This document shows, piece after piece, positions 24,596 to 32,952 of a stretch of DNA of 41,495 nucleotides; position 1 is the first letter of the stretch; each line of letters starts with the position of its first letter. The position numbers and the translations under genes are program-made. This stretch comes from Deltaproteobacteria bacterium. GTDB lineage: Bacteria > Desulfobacterota > Syntrophia > Syntrophales > Smithellaceae. The notes under the pieces are model-generated. The model did not search any database, had not been told where the DNA came from, and saw nothing but the letters and a program-made list of their open reading frames with translations. Location of the stretch: positions 1 to 41,495 of the forward strand of contig SBEK01000009.1 in assembly GCA_009668925.1 (NCBI GenBank), written 5' to 3'.

Positions 24596-25168
24596 TCAAG
24601 CAGGCTTTATCAAAAATCTCCACAACGCGTCGCGGTCTTTCCCGGCGGCGTAATCAATGCCGATTCTGGGGGTGGCGATGATATCATCCGGGGAAATGTC
24701 CCGATACGGTTCCACCCAAAGCTGCTTCCTCTTCGTTAAATCCCAGCCATAGAAGCGTTTGTCAATCGCCAGGGCCTGACACAATTTTGCCGGCCCGTTG
24801 GTCAGGTCACGGTCCTGACGCCTGCGGCGGACGCGCATGTGATCCAGGCCCGTAAGCGGCAAAATAGCCCGTATCAGGACGGCGCACGGTTTGCTTTCGC
24901 CCTCGGTCACGGCGTTTAAAAGATAGTGCATGCCGTACGTAAAATAAACGTAAGCGTGACCGGGTTTTCCGAACATCACGGCATTGCGCGGGGTGCGGCC
25001 CCGATGCGCATGACAGGCGCTGTCATCGGCTCCGCAATAAGCCTCCGTTTCGATGATGATGCCGGAAAGCTCCGCGTGGTCCAGCCGGCGGACCAGTCTC
25101 TTGCCCAGGAGGTCGCGCGCGACGTCCACAGTCGGGCGGTGATAAAATTTTCTCTCCAGAACGTTCAT
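24596..25168 (-). CDS. Alkyladenine DNA glycosylase (3-methyladenine glycosylase, Mpg/AAG family)
   Basis: Base-excision repair enzyme that removes alkylated or deaminated purines such as 3-methyladenine and hypoxanthine. The signature region is clear: GIIIETEAYCGADDSACHA, RTPRNAVMFGKPGHAYVYFTYGMHYLLNAV, and TNGPAKLCQAL. The Glu of ETEAY is the expected catalytic residue. Length is 190 residues from ATG 25168, which has GGGGAA upstream; an in-frame GTG at 25201 would add 11 residues and is less convincing. It is a single gene reading away from the fatty-acid-synthase-like cluster. Confidence 0.93.
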   Translation of the reverse strand: MNVLERKFYHRPTVDVARDLLGKRLVRRLDHAELSGIIIETEAYCGADDSACHAHRGRTPRNAVMFGKPGHAYVYFTYGMHYLLNAVTEGESKPCAVLIRAILPLTGLDHMRVRRRRQDRDLTNGPAKLCQALAIDKRFYGWDLTKRKQLWVEPYRDISPDDIIATPRIGIDYAAGKDRDALWRFLIKPA

Positions 25169-25499
25169 GAATTTCCCCGGTCGCGAAGCGCCATAATTCA
25201 CCTTGACTTAAGCCCGGTCTTCGTTTTAATAATTCTGCACCAGGATGCCGATTGATGTCAACTTCCGCGTGCTGCACGCATGATTACTTCCGTGCGAAGT
25301 TCACTTCGCAGTGCAAAACAAATTACACGTTCAATTAAATAACAGAGGAGCAAATGCCCGGTCCTGCTTTTATAAATGATGAATAAATACAGCCTTATGT
25401 GATGTCGGCTCTCATTAAGGGGTTATGGCATGGATTGTGCTTTTTCGCGGGCAGTTGTGATGAATGACTGGATACTTTGGAACGACTTGTTGAGGAATA
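25169..25499. other. Intergenic control region before the fatty-acid-synthase-like cluster
   Basis: A 331-base divergent gap. It contains an inverted repeat GCGTG-CTG-CACGC (25267-25279), an 18-bp near-perfect palindrome (25293-25310), and a possible 10-codon leader frame (25354-25386) with an AGAGGAG ribosome site. No convincing -35/-10 pair is seen, and no larger gene. Confidence 0.5.
25293..25310. promoter_or_regulatory. Palindromic operator candidate TGCGAAGT-TC-ACTTCGCA
   Basis: Eight-base arms pair perfectly around a two-base centre. The size suits a dimeric TetR- or XRE-type repressor site. It lies about 190 bases before the malonyltransferase start. The protein that binds is unknown. 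Confidence 0.4.
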
Positions 25500-26456
25500 A
25501 TGATGAACGAAATGAATAGCAAGGCGGCTGTTTTTCCCGGACAGGGATCGCAGAGACAGGGAATGGGGAAAGATTTTTACGATCAGATCCCGGTCTGCCG
25601 GCAAACCTACGAGGAAGCGTCGGATGTCCTCGGACTGGATGTCGCGGCGATTTGCTTTCAGGAAGACGCCCGCCTGAATCTGACCCAATATACTCAGCCC
25701 TGTATCGTGACGACGGAGGTGGCGATGCTCCGCGGGCTGGCGGAAAAATATGGATTTAAGGCGGATTATTTCGGCGGACATTCTCTGGGAGAGTTCACTG
25801 CGCTGGTCGCCGCGGGGGTTATGCCCTTTGCCGATACGGTGCAGATTGTCCGGGAGCGTGGAAAATTGATGCAGGAGGCCGTTCCCGTAGGCGTCGGTTC
25901 GATGGCGGCCGTCATATCCGAAGGCATCGATGTCGAGGCTTTAAGGAAGAAGCTGTCGGATTTGCCGATCGATATCGCGAACATCAATTCGGCAAACCAG
26001 GTCGTGATCAGCGGGGAAGCCGCCTGGCTGCCGGAAGCGGAAAACCGGTGTAAAGAACTGTTTCAGGCTCCCAGAACCTGCCGGTTTGTACAACTCAATG
26101 TCAGCGCCCCTTTCCACAGCCGGTTCATGAAAAAGATTGAAGAACCGTTTGCGGAGACGCTCAATAGATTCAGCAAAGCCTTCAACCCGGATCATGCACC
26201 TCAGGTGACGTCCAACTACCGGGGAACGTATCATGCCGCAACGATCGATGCAGTGACGGGCAATCTGGTGAGTCAATTGTCCCATTCCGTATTGTGGCGC
26301 GATAACATGCAGGCTTTGTCGGCTCAGGCCCCCCGGATTTACGAAATCGGCCCGGGACGGCCGCTGAGAGATTTCTTCAAAACGGTGGGCGTCACCTGTG
26401 AATCCATCACCGGGCTTGCCGCGGCGGAAAAAATCTTTGGGCAGGCGAACTCCTAA
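25500..26456 (+). CDS. Malonyl-CoA:ACP transacylase (FabD-like)
   Basis: Transfers malonyl (or a related extender) from CoA to the acyl carrier protein. Family residues are intact: GQGSQ at 14-18, nucleophile Ser95 in GHSLGEF, the carboxylate-binding Arg120 in RGKLMQEAVP and His206 in APFHSRFM, so a dicarboxylic acyl-CoA such as malonyl-CoA is expected. Length 318 fits. Two consecutive ATG codons start the frame, after GAGGA. It opens the cluster containing two ketosynthases, a reductase, a dehydratase and a carrier protein, and so is probably dedicated to that pathway rather than being the housekeeping enzyme. Confidence 0.93.
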   Translation: MMNEMNSKAAVFPGQGSQRQGMGKDFYDQIPVCRQTYEEASDVLGLDVAAICFQEDARLNLTQYTQPCIVTTEVAMLRGLAEKYGFKADYFGGHSLGEFTALVAAGVMPFADTVQIVRERGKLMQEAVPVGVGSMAAVISEGIDVEALRKKLSDLPIDIANINSANQVVISGEAAWLPEAENRCKELFQAPRTCRFVQLNVSAPFHSRFMKKIEEPFAETLNRFSKAFNPDHAPQVTSNYRGTYHAATIDAVTGNLVSQLSHSVLWRDNMQALSAQAPRIYEIGPGRPLRDFFKTVGVTCESITGLAAAEKIFGQANS

Positions 26457-26498
26457 ACAAACAATAATATTCTCCTCTGAGATAACGAAAGGCAGACT

Positions 26499-27698
26499 AT
26501 GGATTTAAGTTTTAGCGAAAATCAACTGATGTATGTGGAAACCGTGCGCAAGCTGGTTAAAAATTCAATTACGCCCCACATCCTGGAACTGGAGAAAGCG
26601 CATCGATTCCCCTGGACGATTATTGAAACGGCCTGGAAAATGGGTATCGTCAATCTGTGCATTCCGGAATCGGTGAAAGGATTTGACATCGATGTATTTT
26701 CATCGGCGCTGATTATTAAGGAAATTTCCTATGGCGACACGGGCATTGCCACGTCGGCCATGTGCAACGATCTGGCCAACGTCGTGATCAGCCAGCACGG
26801 TACGGACCAGCAGAAAGAACGTTTCCTGCGGCCTTTTGTCGAGAAGCCGCTTTTGGCATCTTTTTGTTTGACCGAGCCGGGCGCCGGCTCCGACAATTCC
26901 TTGATGACCAGTTTTATCGCCAAGCGCGATGACGGATCCTACGTGTTAAACGGATCCAAATGTTTTATTACCAATGCCTCTTATGCATCTCAATTTACCG
27001 TTTTGTGCAAGGTGGGAAAATCCACGAGCAACTTTATGGCCTGCGTGGTGATTCCGGTTCCGCACGTGACCTCCGCCGATCTTCCCGACGTCGGGAACGC
27101 TACGCGGGAAATTAATCTGCCCACCGGCGGCAAGATTACAATCGGCAAGCCGGAAGATAAGCTGGGGCAGCGGCTGTCCAATACGGCCAGCGTCACCTTC
27201 GACGATGTCATCATTCAGCCGGATCAAATCATCGGCGATCGGCGTTTCGGGTTCAAGTATATCGTGGATGTGCTCGACTATGCGCGTCCGATGGTCGCGG
27301 CGATCGGTCTGGGGCTGGCCAAAAGAGCACTGGACGTCACGATCGCCTACACCCGGGAGCGCAAGCAGTTTGGTCAGCGCATCTGTGATCTGCCGGTGGC
27401 CAGAGACATGATCACGACCATGTGGAAGAAAGTCGAATTGGCCGAGTTGTCGCTCATTAAGGCCACCTGTAAAATTCAGGAGCAAGCCAAGGATGCCGGC
27501 ATCTACGCGTCGCTGGCGAAAAACAGCTGCGCCGAAGCCGCCGTCTTTTGTTCGACTGAAGGGTTGCACCTGCATGGCGGGTATGGGTTTACGACAGAGT
27601 ATGAAATATCCAAACTGGCGCGCGATGCGCATATTATCGACATTTATGAGGGCGTCCGCGAAGTTCAGAACATGATTATCGGACGGGAGATTGTTTAA
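26499..27698 (+). CDS. Acyl-CoA dehydrogenase within the FAS-like cluster
   Basis: FAD acyl-CoA dehydrogenase, 399 residues. FCLTEPGAGSDN, RKQFGQ, LHGGYGFTTEYE and the catalytic Glu384 in IYEGVREVQ are all present, so it should be active. About 30 residues are inserted in the middle beta domain (PDVGNATREINLPTGGKI) compared with a minimal member. Its place between the malonyltransferase and the KAS III-like gene is unusual for fatty-acid synthesis. It may desaturate a carrier-bound chain, as related enzymes do for prolyl-carrier proteins in pyrrole pathways, or prepare the CoA starter. Both are inference; there is no FabI or FabK in the cluster. Confidence 0.92.
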   Translation: MDLSFSENQLMYVETVRKLVKNSITPHILELEKAHRFPWTIIETAWKMGIVNLCIPESVKGFDIDVFSSALIIKEISYGDTGIATSAMCNDLANVVISQHGTDQQKERFLRPFVEKPLLASFCLTEPGAGSDNSLMTSFIAKRDDGSYVLNGSKCFITNASYASQFTVLCKVGKSTSNFMACVVIPVPHVTSADLPDVGNATREINLPTGGKITIGKPEDKLGQRLSNTASVTFDDVIIQPDQIIGDRRFGFKYIVDVLDYARPMVAAIGLGLAKRALDVTIAYTRERKQFGQRICDLPVARDMITTMWKKVELAELSLIKATCKIQEQAKDAGIYASLAKNSCAEAAVFCSTEGLHLHGGYGFTTEYEISKLARDAHIIDIYEGVREVQNMIIGREIV

Positions 27699-27700
27699 CA

Positions 27701-28693
27701 ATGTTGTATCTGCACGGCATGGGGCATTTCAATCCGGAAATTGTGATTTCCAACCGGTTTCTGGAAGATCTGGATATCGGGACGTCGAACGAGTGGATTC
27801 TCGAACGTGTGGGCATCGCCAACCGCCGGACCGTTTTGCCCCTGGAATATATTAAACGGACCAAAAACCAAGATTTCCGGGCCGCCTTTGAAGCGCGGCT
27901 TTATACCAATGCGCAAATGGCGGCAAAGGCCGCCCGGCAGGCGCTGAAGAGAGCATCCCTGCAACCCGGAGATATCGGCATGGTGATCGCGGGGAGTTCT
28001 TCGCCCGACAACATCGCGCCGGCGGAGTCCTCTGCCGTCGCCGCGGAGTTGGGGATTGAAGTGCCCTGCCTCGACATGAACTCGGCTTGCAGTTCCTTCG
28101 GGATGCAAATCAATTTTCTGTCGAAGATGGACCCGGAGACGCTTCCGCCTTATGTGCTGGTCGTTGATTCGGAAACGCTGACCAAGTCGGTCAATTATGC
28201 GGATCGGTCCATGGCTGTTCTTTTCGGCGATGGAAGTACCGCCGCGGTTGTATCGACAAAAATCCCGTCCCGGGCCGTTTTCGGCGAATGCAGCTACGGG
28301 TCGCGCCCCTCGGCCTGGGAGAAGGTCGGCATTGACTGGAAATGGCGCTTCTATCAGGACGGCAACGCGGTCCAGGGATTTGCCATCCGCAAAACCACGG
28401 AAGGCATACGGGATTTGAAGGATATCTATGCCGCGGAGGCGAAACGATTTATTTTCATCGGCCATCAGGCCAATTTGAGCATGCTCAAGACCGTTTGTGA
28501 ACGCACGGGCATCGCCCCCGGAAATCACTGGTACGGCGTCGATCAGTTCGGCAATATCGGCTGCTGCGGCGCGCCATCGGTGCTTTCCGCGCACTGGGAC
28601 GATTTGCGCCCGGGCGACCGTGTCGCCATGTCGATTGTCGGGGCGGGGCTGTCCTGGGCGCATCTGATGTTGAAAGTAGAGGATAAACCTTGA
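27701..28693 (+). CDS. Ketoacyl synthase III-like protein (FabH family)
   Basis: Thiolase-fold condensing enzyme of 330 residues, two bases after the dehydrogenase stop. The Cys-His-Asn triad of KAS III is present: Cys130 (NSACSSFG), His255 (FIGHQAN) and Asn285 (GNIGCCG). It would start chains by condensing an acyl-CoA with malonyl-ACP. The sequence around the triad differs from housekeeping FabH (GCCGAPS rather than GNTSAAS-type), suggesting a different starter. Ribosome site GGGAG overlaps the end of the previous gene. The stop overlaps the next start (TGATG). Confidence 0.9.
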   Translation: MLYLHGMGHFNPEIVISNRFLEDLDIGTSNEWILERVGIANRRTVLPLEYIKRTKNQDFRAAFEARLYTNAQMAAKAARQALKRASLQPGDIGMVIAGSSSPDNIAPAESSAVAAELGIEVPCLDMNSACSSFGMQINFLSKMDPETLPPYVLVVDSETLTKSVNYADRSMAVLFGDGSTAAVVSTKIPSRAVFGECSYGSRPSAWEKVGIDWKWRFYQDGNAVQGFAIRKTTEGIRDLKDIYAAEAKRFIFIGHQANLSMLKTVCERTGIAPGNHWYGVDQFGNIGCCGAPSVLSAHWDDLRPGDRVAMSIVGAGLSWAHLMLKVEDKP

Positions 28694-29418
28694 TGAATAA
28701 CCCGGTTGCATTGGTAACGGGGGGCGCCACCGGAATCGGCGCCGCCTGCGTGCGGGCATTGGCGGCGGAAGGGTTTTGCGTCGGTATTCATTACCGGAAA
28801 AGCGCGGACCGGGCCCAGGCGCTGCTGGCCGAAATTAAAGACGGTTTTTTGATTCAGGCGGATCTCGCCAGCATCGAACACATTGATGCGATGGTCGCGA
28901 AACTGAAGGATTCAGCCGGTCGGATCGATGTGCTGGTGAATAATGCCGGTCTTTCGATCAATGCCGACATTATCTCGATGAAAGTTGAGCAATTCGATGC
29001 GCAGCGGGCCCTGACGCGGGGCGTCTGGTATCTGACGAAGAGGATCTTGCGGCAGTTTATGATGCGGAGCTCATCCGGCCGGATCATCAACATCTCCAGC
29101 GTTGTCGGCCACACCGGCAATCCCGGACAGATCGCCTACACCATGGAAAAGGCGGCGCTCGACGCCTTCACGAAATCGCTGGCGCAGGAAATGGCCGGAC
29201 GCAACATTCTCGTCAATTCCGTCGCTCCCGGTTTTATTGAAACGGACATGACCCAAGAATTGCCTCCGGAAGTGAAAGAAAAAATCATGGCCGGCATCAC
29301 CCTGGGGCGCATCGGCCGACCGGAAGAAATCGCGGACGTGGTCGCTTTTCTGGCCCGGAGAGGAAGCTACATTAACGGGTCGGTGATTCATGTCAACGGA
29401 GGCCTTTATGGGGGCTGA
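28693..29418 (+). CDS. 3-oxoacyl-ACP reductase-like SDR (FabG-like)
   Basis: Short-chain dehydrogenase of 241 residues expected to reduce the 3-oxo group after each condensation with NADPH. Cofactor motif TGGATGIG (9-16), NNAG, Ser136, Tyr149 and Lys153 are all in place, and the ending (SYINGSVIHVNGG) is FabG-like. The start is the ATG in TGATG that overlaps the preceding stop by one base; a TTG one codon earlier is also possible. GAGGATAA upstream serves as ribosome site. Confidence 0.92.
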   Translation: MNNPVALVTGGATGIGAACVRALAAEGFCVGIHYRKSADRAQALLAEIKDGFLIQADLASIEHIDAMVAKLKDSAGRIDVLVNNAGLSINADIISMKVEQFDAQRALTRGVWYLTKRILRQFMMRSSSGRIINISSVVGHTGNPGQIAYTMEKAALDAFTKSLAQEMAGRNILVNSVAPGFIETDMTQELPPEVKEKIMAGITLGRIGRPEEIADVVAFLARRGSYINGSVIHVNGGLYGG

Positions 29419-29878
29419 TGAAAGCATCATCCGCGAAGTCCTGGCGCTGGTGCCGCAGCAAAAGCCGTTCCGTTTCATTGACGAGATTATTCGCCTCGAT
29501 GAAGACGAAATCGTCGGGGCCTACCGTTTTCGGGAAGACGAATTTTTTTATCCGGGGCATTTCCCCGGACGGCCGATAACACCGGGGGTGATCCTGGTGG
29601 AATCGATGGCGCAGATCGGCGTCGTGGCCTACGGCATGTATTTGCTGGCTTGTCAGCGAAATGTTCGGCCCAGCGAAATGAACGGACCGCTCAGTCTTTT
29701 TTCACTGGCCGAAGATATAGAATTTAAGGGCATTGTGAGGCCCGGAGAAAGAGTGATTGTGAGAGGGAAAAAAATATATATGCGAAAAGGGGCATTGAAA
29801 GTGGACGTCAGTATGGAAAGAGAAAACGGCGAAGTGGTCTGCGCGGGAAAACTGGCCGGAATGGGAGTGGAACGATGA
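29408..29878 (+). CDS. 3-hydroxyacyl-ACP dehydratase (FabZ/FabA-like hotdog)
   Basis: Hotdog-fold dehydratase of 156 residues. The active-site run FYPGHFPGRPITPG holds His51, and Glu65 (VESMAQ) is the partner acid, as in FabZ. The start is ATG 29408, set by the GGAGG at 29399-29403; an earlier in-frame ATG at 29390 has no such site. The gene overlaps the end of the reductase gene by 11 bases and the start of the ketosynthase by 4, pointing to tight translational coupling. Confidence 0.9.
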   Translation: MGADESIIREVLALVPQQKPFRFIDEIIRLDEDEIVGAYRFREDEFFYPGHFPGRPITPGVILVESMAQIGVVAYGMYLLACQRNVRPSEMNGPLSLFSLAEDIEFKGIVRPGERVIVRGKKIYMRKGALKVDVSMERENGEVVCAGKLAGMGVER

Positions 29879-31152
29879 GAAGAGTGGTTATTACAGGGAT
29901 GGGCGTTGCTGCCCCGAACGCTCATGGCCTGAAGGATTTTGAACAGGCGCTGCGTGAAGGCCGTTCCGGGATACGTTTTCAGCAATTATTGGCGGATCTG
30001 AAGTTCGGGTGCCAGATCGCGGGAATTCCGGAGAATTTTGATGCGATCCGCAAGAGCTACTTTGACCACGAGAAGCTGATGTCGATCAACGACAACATCG
30101 GGTATGCATCGGTATCGGCGGTGGACGCGTGGACGGACGGGGGGTTTAAGATTCCCGACAGCGATGATGAAACAGTGGACTGGGATACGGGAGTGATTGC
30201 CGGTTCCGGCATCGGCGGCATGGATACCATCGCCCAGAGTGTCGTGCCCATGATTAACGAGGGCCGCGTCCGGCGTCTGGGCAGCCGCATTGTAGAGCAG
30301 GTGATGAACAGCGGCACGAGCGCCCGCATCGGCGGATTGATCGGCGCGGGAAATAAAGTGACGTCGAATTCATCGGCCTGCAGCACAGGGAACGAGGCGA
30401 TCATTGACGCCCTCTGGAGAATAAGAGACGGTCTGGCCAAGCGGATGATCGCGGGTGGATCGGAGGGTGCAACGCCCTATATCTGGGGCGGCTTTGATGC
30501 CATGCGCGTCATCTGCCGCAAGTTCAACGATAATCCGGCCGCAGGATCCCGGCCGCTGTCCGCTTCCGCCTGTGGATTCGTGCCCGGCTCCGGCGGCGCC
30601 ATGCTGCTTCTGGAAGACCTGGAAACCGCGCTTAGCCGCGGGGCGAGAATTTATGCCGAGGTCGTGGGCGGAGCGGTGAACAGCGGAGGACAGAGAATGG
30701 GCGGGTCCATGACGGCTCCCAATCCCGAGGGGGTGAGACGCTGCATCCGCGCCGCCGTGGCCGACGCAGGGATTGGTCCGCAGGAGGTGGATGCCGTAAA
30801 CGGGCATTTAACGGCAACCTATGCCGATCCCATTGAAGTCCAGAACTGGGCGGCGGCTCTCGAAAGAACGCCGGATAATTTTCCCTACATCAACGCGACA
30901 AAATCGCTGATCGGCCATTGTCTGGGCGCCGCCGGCGCCATTGAAAGCGTGGCGGCCGTGTTGCAGGTCTACCGGGGATTTCTGCATCCCTCACTCAACT
31001 GTGAGGACGTGCATCCGGATGTCGCTCCCTATGCTGCGAAGATTCCGCAAAAATGTATGGAATTTCCCGAGTTAAAATATCTGGCCAAAGCCGGGTTCGG
31101 CTTCGGGGACGTCAACAGTTGTATCATATTTAAGAAATGGGAAGAAAAATAA
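29875..31152 (+). CDS. Ketoacyl synthase II-like protein (FabF family)
   Basis: Elongating condensing enzyme of 425 residues with a Cys-His-His triad: Cys169 (SSACSTGNEA), His311 (NGHLTATYADP) and His348 (KSLIGHCLGAAG). Lys in KSLIGH is also conserved. The second motif differs from the common NAHGTSTxxND, so it is a divergent member like those in secondary-metabolite and special-lipid clusters. The ATGA overlap with the dehydratase gene and the carrier-protein gene 24 bases downstream place it at the centre of the cluster. Confidence 0.92.
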   Translation: MRRVVITGMGVAAPNAHGLKDFEQALREGRSGIRFQQLLADLKFGCQIAGIPENFDAIRKSYFDHEKLMSINDNIGYASVSAVDAWTDGGFKIPDSDDETVDWDTGVIAGSGIGGMDTIAQSVVPMINEGRVRRLGSRIVEQVMNSGTSARIGGLIGAGNKVTSNSSACSTGNEAIIDALWRIRDGLAKRMIAGGSEGATPYIWGGFDAMRVICRKFNDNPAAGSRPLSASACGFVPGSGGAMLLLEDLETALSRGARIYAEVVGGAVNSGGQRMGGSMTAPNPEGVRRCIRAAVADAGIGPQEVDAVNGHLTATYADPIEVQNWAAALERTPDNFPYINATKSLIGHCLGAAGAIESVAAVLQVYRGFLHPSLNCEDVHPDVAPYAAKIPQKCMEFPELKYLAKAGFGFGDVNSCIIFKKWEEK

Positions 31153-31176
31153 TAATATTAAAGGAGTTCAGGAAAG

Positions 31177-31425
31177 ATGGATGAAAAGAAAATTTTTGAC
31201 GAAATGGTGAACATTCTCAAGGTGTATACCAAGGACGTGACCCTGCTGGAAAAAGCCACCCCCGAGACGCATATTCTGAATGATTTAAAAGTCAACTCGG
31301 CGCGCCTGGTGGATGTGATCATCAAGTGTGAAGACGTCTTCGGCATCAGCGTTGACGACGATGAGGCGGACAAGATTCGCACCATCGGCGATGCCGTGAA
31401 AATCATCAAATCAAAACTCGGGTAA
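31177..31425 (+). CDS. Acyl carrier protein (atypical attachment motif)
   Basis: Carrier protein of 82 residues, four-helix type, acidic. The phosphopantetheine site is Ser41 in DLKVNSARLVDV; the usual Asp-Ser-Leu is Asn-Ser-Ala here. Helix II residues (VDVIIKCEDVFGI) and the terminal VKIIKSKLG are typical. It should carry the growing chain for the two ketosynthases and hand it to the acyltransferase that follows. Activation is probably done by the AcpS-type transferase encoded 700 bases downstream. Confidence 0.92.
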   Translation: MDEKKIFDEMVNILKVYTKDVTLLEKATPETHILNDLKVNSARLVDVIIKCEDVFGISVDDDEADKIRTIGDAVKIIKSKLG

Positions 31426-31430
31426 AAGCA

Positions 31431-32255
31431 ATGGATGCACGTTCCAGATTTTGGCTGCATGTGCAGAACTTTTTAGGGCGCCTGGCCATTACGTTTGTCG
31501 CACCGTTTTACTTTATCGTTGCGCGCGCGCTTCACTACCGCATCAGGAACCTTAAGCTGCTCCGCCGTCAGTGCGCGGCGGAATTCGCCAGACACAAGGG
31601 GCCCTGGCTTGTCTGTGCCAATCATTTAACCATGATCGATTCCTTTCTGCTGAGCTACGCGGCCTTCAGTTTCAGCAGGCACTTTACGCAGTATAAAAAG
31701 CTGCCATGGAATCTGCCGGAAAGAAGAAATTTCCAAAGCAACATTTTTCTGGCGGTGTTATGCTATCTGTCCAAGTGCATTCCCGTTGATCGGGGCGGCT
31801 CCCGCGAGAAGATGAAGCAGGTCCTCGAAACCTGCATCTATCTTCTTCGTCACGGGCACTCCATCATGATTTTCCCGGAAGGCGGCCGCTCGCGCACCGG
31901 CCGTGTGGATAAAGAGAATTTTTCCTACGGGGTCGGCCGGTTTGTTCAGGATGTGGAAGATTGCAGGGTCATGTGCATCTACCTGCGCGGCGATAAGCAG
32001 CACAAGTACAGCCTGATTCCCGCCTGGGGAGATACGTTTTACGCGAAGATGGAAGTATTTAAACCGGCGCCGGTGGCTCAGGAAGGGCTGCGCGCGCAGC
32101 GGTTGTATGCGGCGCAGATTATCGATCGGCTGGTCAGGATGGAGGAGACGTATTTTGCCACATATCGGGAACGACGTCGTGGATTTGACGAATCCGGCGA
32201 ATGTGCAAAGAAGCACGGATTTACGCTTACTGAAGAAAATCCTCACCGATACTGA
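31431..32255 (+). CDS. PlsC-type lysophospholipid/acyl acyltransferase
   Basis: Membrane-associated acyltransferase of 274 residues with an N-terminal hydrophobic helix (~17-33). It carries the catalytic His65-x4-Asp70 motif (NHLTMID), PVDRG, and FPEGGRSRTG (148-157), the acceptor phosphate-binding block. These enzymes move an acyl chain from acyl-ACP or acyl-CoA onto a lipid or related acceptor. Following the carrier protein by 5 bases, it is the best candidate for off-loading the cluster's product. The acceptor is unknown. The last ~100 bases overlap the phosphopantetheinyl transferase gene. Confidence 0.9.
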   Translation: MDARSRFWLHVQNFLGRLAITFVAPFYFIVARALHYRIRNLKLLRRQCAAEFARHKGPWLVCANHLTMIDSFLLSYAAFSFSRHFTQYKKLPWNLPERRNFQSNIFLAVLCYLSKCIPVDRGGSREKMKQVLETCIYLLRHGHSIMIFPEGGRSRTGRVDKENFSYGVGRFVQDVEDCRVMCIYLRGDKQHKYSLIPAWGDTFYAKMEVFKPAPVAQEGLRAQRLYAAQIIDRLVRMEETYFATYRERRRGFDESGECAKKHGFTLTEENPHRY

Positions 32256-32835
32256 AATTGACCAGGTCCGCTCTGCCCGTGAGCCCGCAGCGTTGCTCTG
32301 GTCTTTTTGGGCCTGCAAAGAAGCGGCTTATAAAGTGATGAAGAAACAGACCGGCGATGCGGCTTTTCTGCCGCGGCGCTGGTCTGTTTGTTTCCGGCGC
32401 CCGCAGGCGGCCGACCTGCGAAGCAGCCTCCGTCCGGTCGAGGTGCAGAACCAAAGTCCGGCGGCCGTCACCGCCGGTTATGTCGCTTCGGCGGAGAGAG
32501 ACGACATTCCTTTTTTGCTCCATTCTTTCCCCTCCTACGTTCATAGCCTGGCCGCCGATCGGATCGATTTGCTCGATAAGATCCTCTGGCGCGTCGCCGT
32601 TTTACCCGACGGCGGGGAGGAAGGCGCAGATCCGTCCGCATATGTTCGCGCCTGCCTGAAGGATGACCTATCCGGGTTTCTTCGGGCTGAACGGACGCGA
32701 ATCCACATATGCCGGGCTCCGTGCGGACGCGGAGAGCTTGACCCCCCGGCGGTTTATTTAGACGGCGTCCAAACGCCAATAGAGATCAGCCTGAGCCATG
32801 ACGGACGATTTGCCGCCTACGCTTTTCTGATGTAA
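32155..32835 (+). CDS. AcpS-type 4'-phosphopantetheinyl transferase
   Basis: Moves phosphopantetheine from CoA to the carrier-protein serine. Mg-binding and catalytic blocks are HIGNDVVDL near the N-terminus (Asp7), WACKEAAYKVMKK (Glu56, Lys59-60 region), and the C-terminal ISLSHDGRFAAYAF. This order matches AcpS, but at 226 residues it is longer than the ~125-residue housekeeping enzyme, with an extra middle segment. The start is TTG 32155, 8 bases after GGAGGA (32141-32146), within the acyltransferase gene; an in-frame ATG at 32107 would add 16 Arg/Trp-rich residues that look like read-through of the other frame. Probably dedicated to this cluster's carrier protein. Confidence 0.85.
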   Translation: MPHIGNDVVDLTNPANVQRSTDLRLLKKILTDTEIDQVRSAREPAALLWSFWACKEAAYKVMKKQTGDAAFLPRRWSVCFRRPQAADLRSSLRPVEVQNQSPAAVTAGYVASAERDDIPFLLHSFPSYVHSLAADRIDLLDKILWRVAVLPDGGEEGADPSAYVRACLKDDLSGFLRAERTRIHICRAPCGRGELDPPAVYLDGVQTPIEISLSHDGRFAAYAFLM

Positions 32836-32952
32836 TCCCGGCCGGCGGTTTTTTGCGGAAATAGCTGATATTGTGTTGTAAGGTCATTTTTCTTGTGTTA
32901 AGCAAAATCTCACTGCGAGCGATTGTTGATTGATCTGAAATGAGGAGGAGAC

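Noticed and set aside
25430..25519. 29-codon frame overlapping the malonyltransferase start
   Set aside because: It has a weak AAGGGG site but no conserved feature; more likely chance than a coupled leader.
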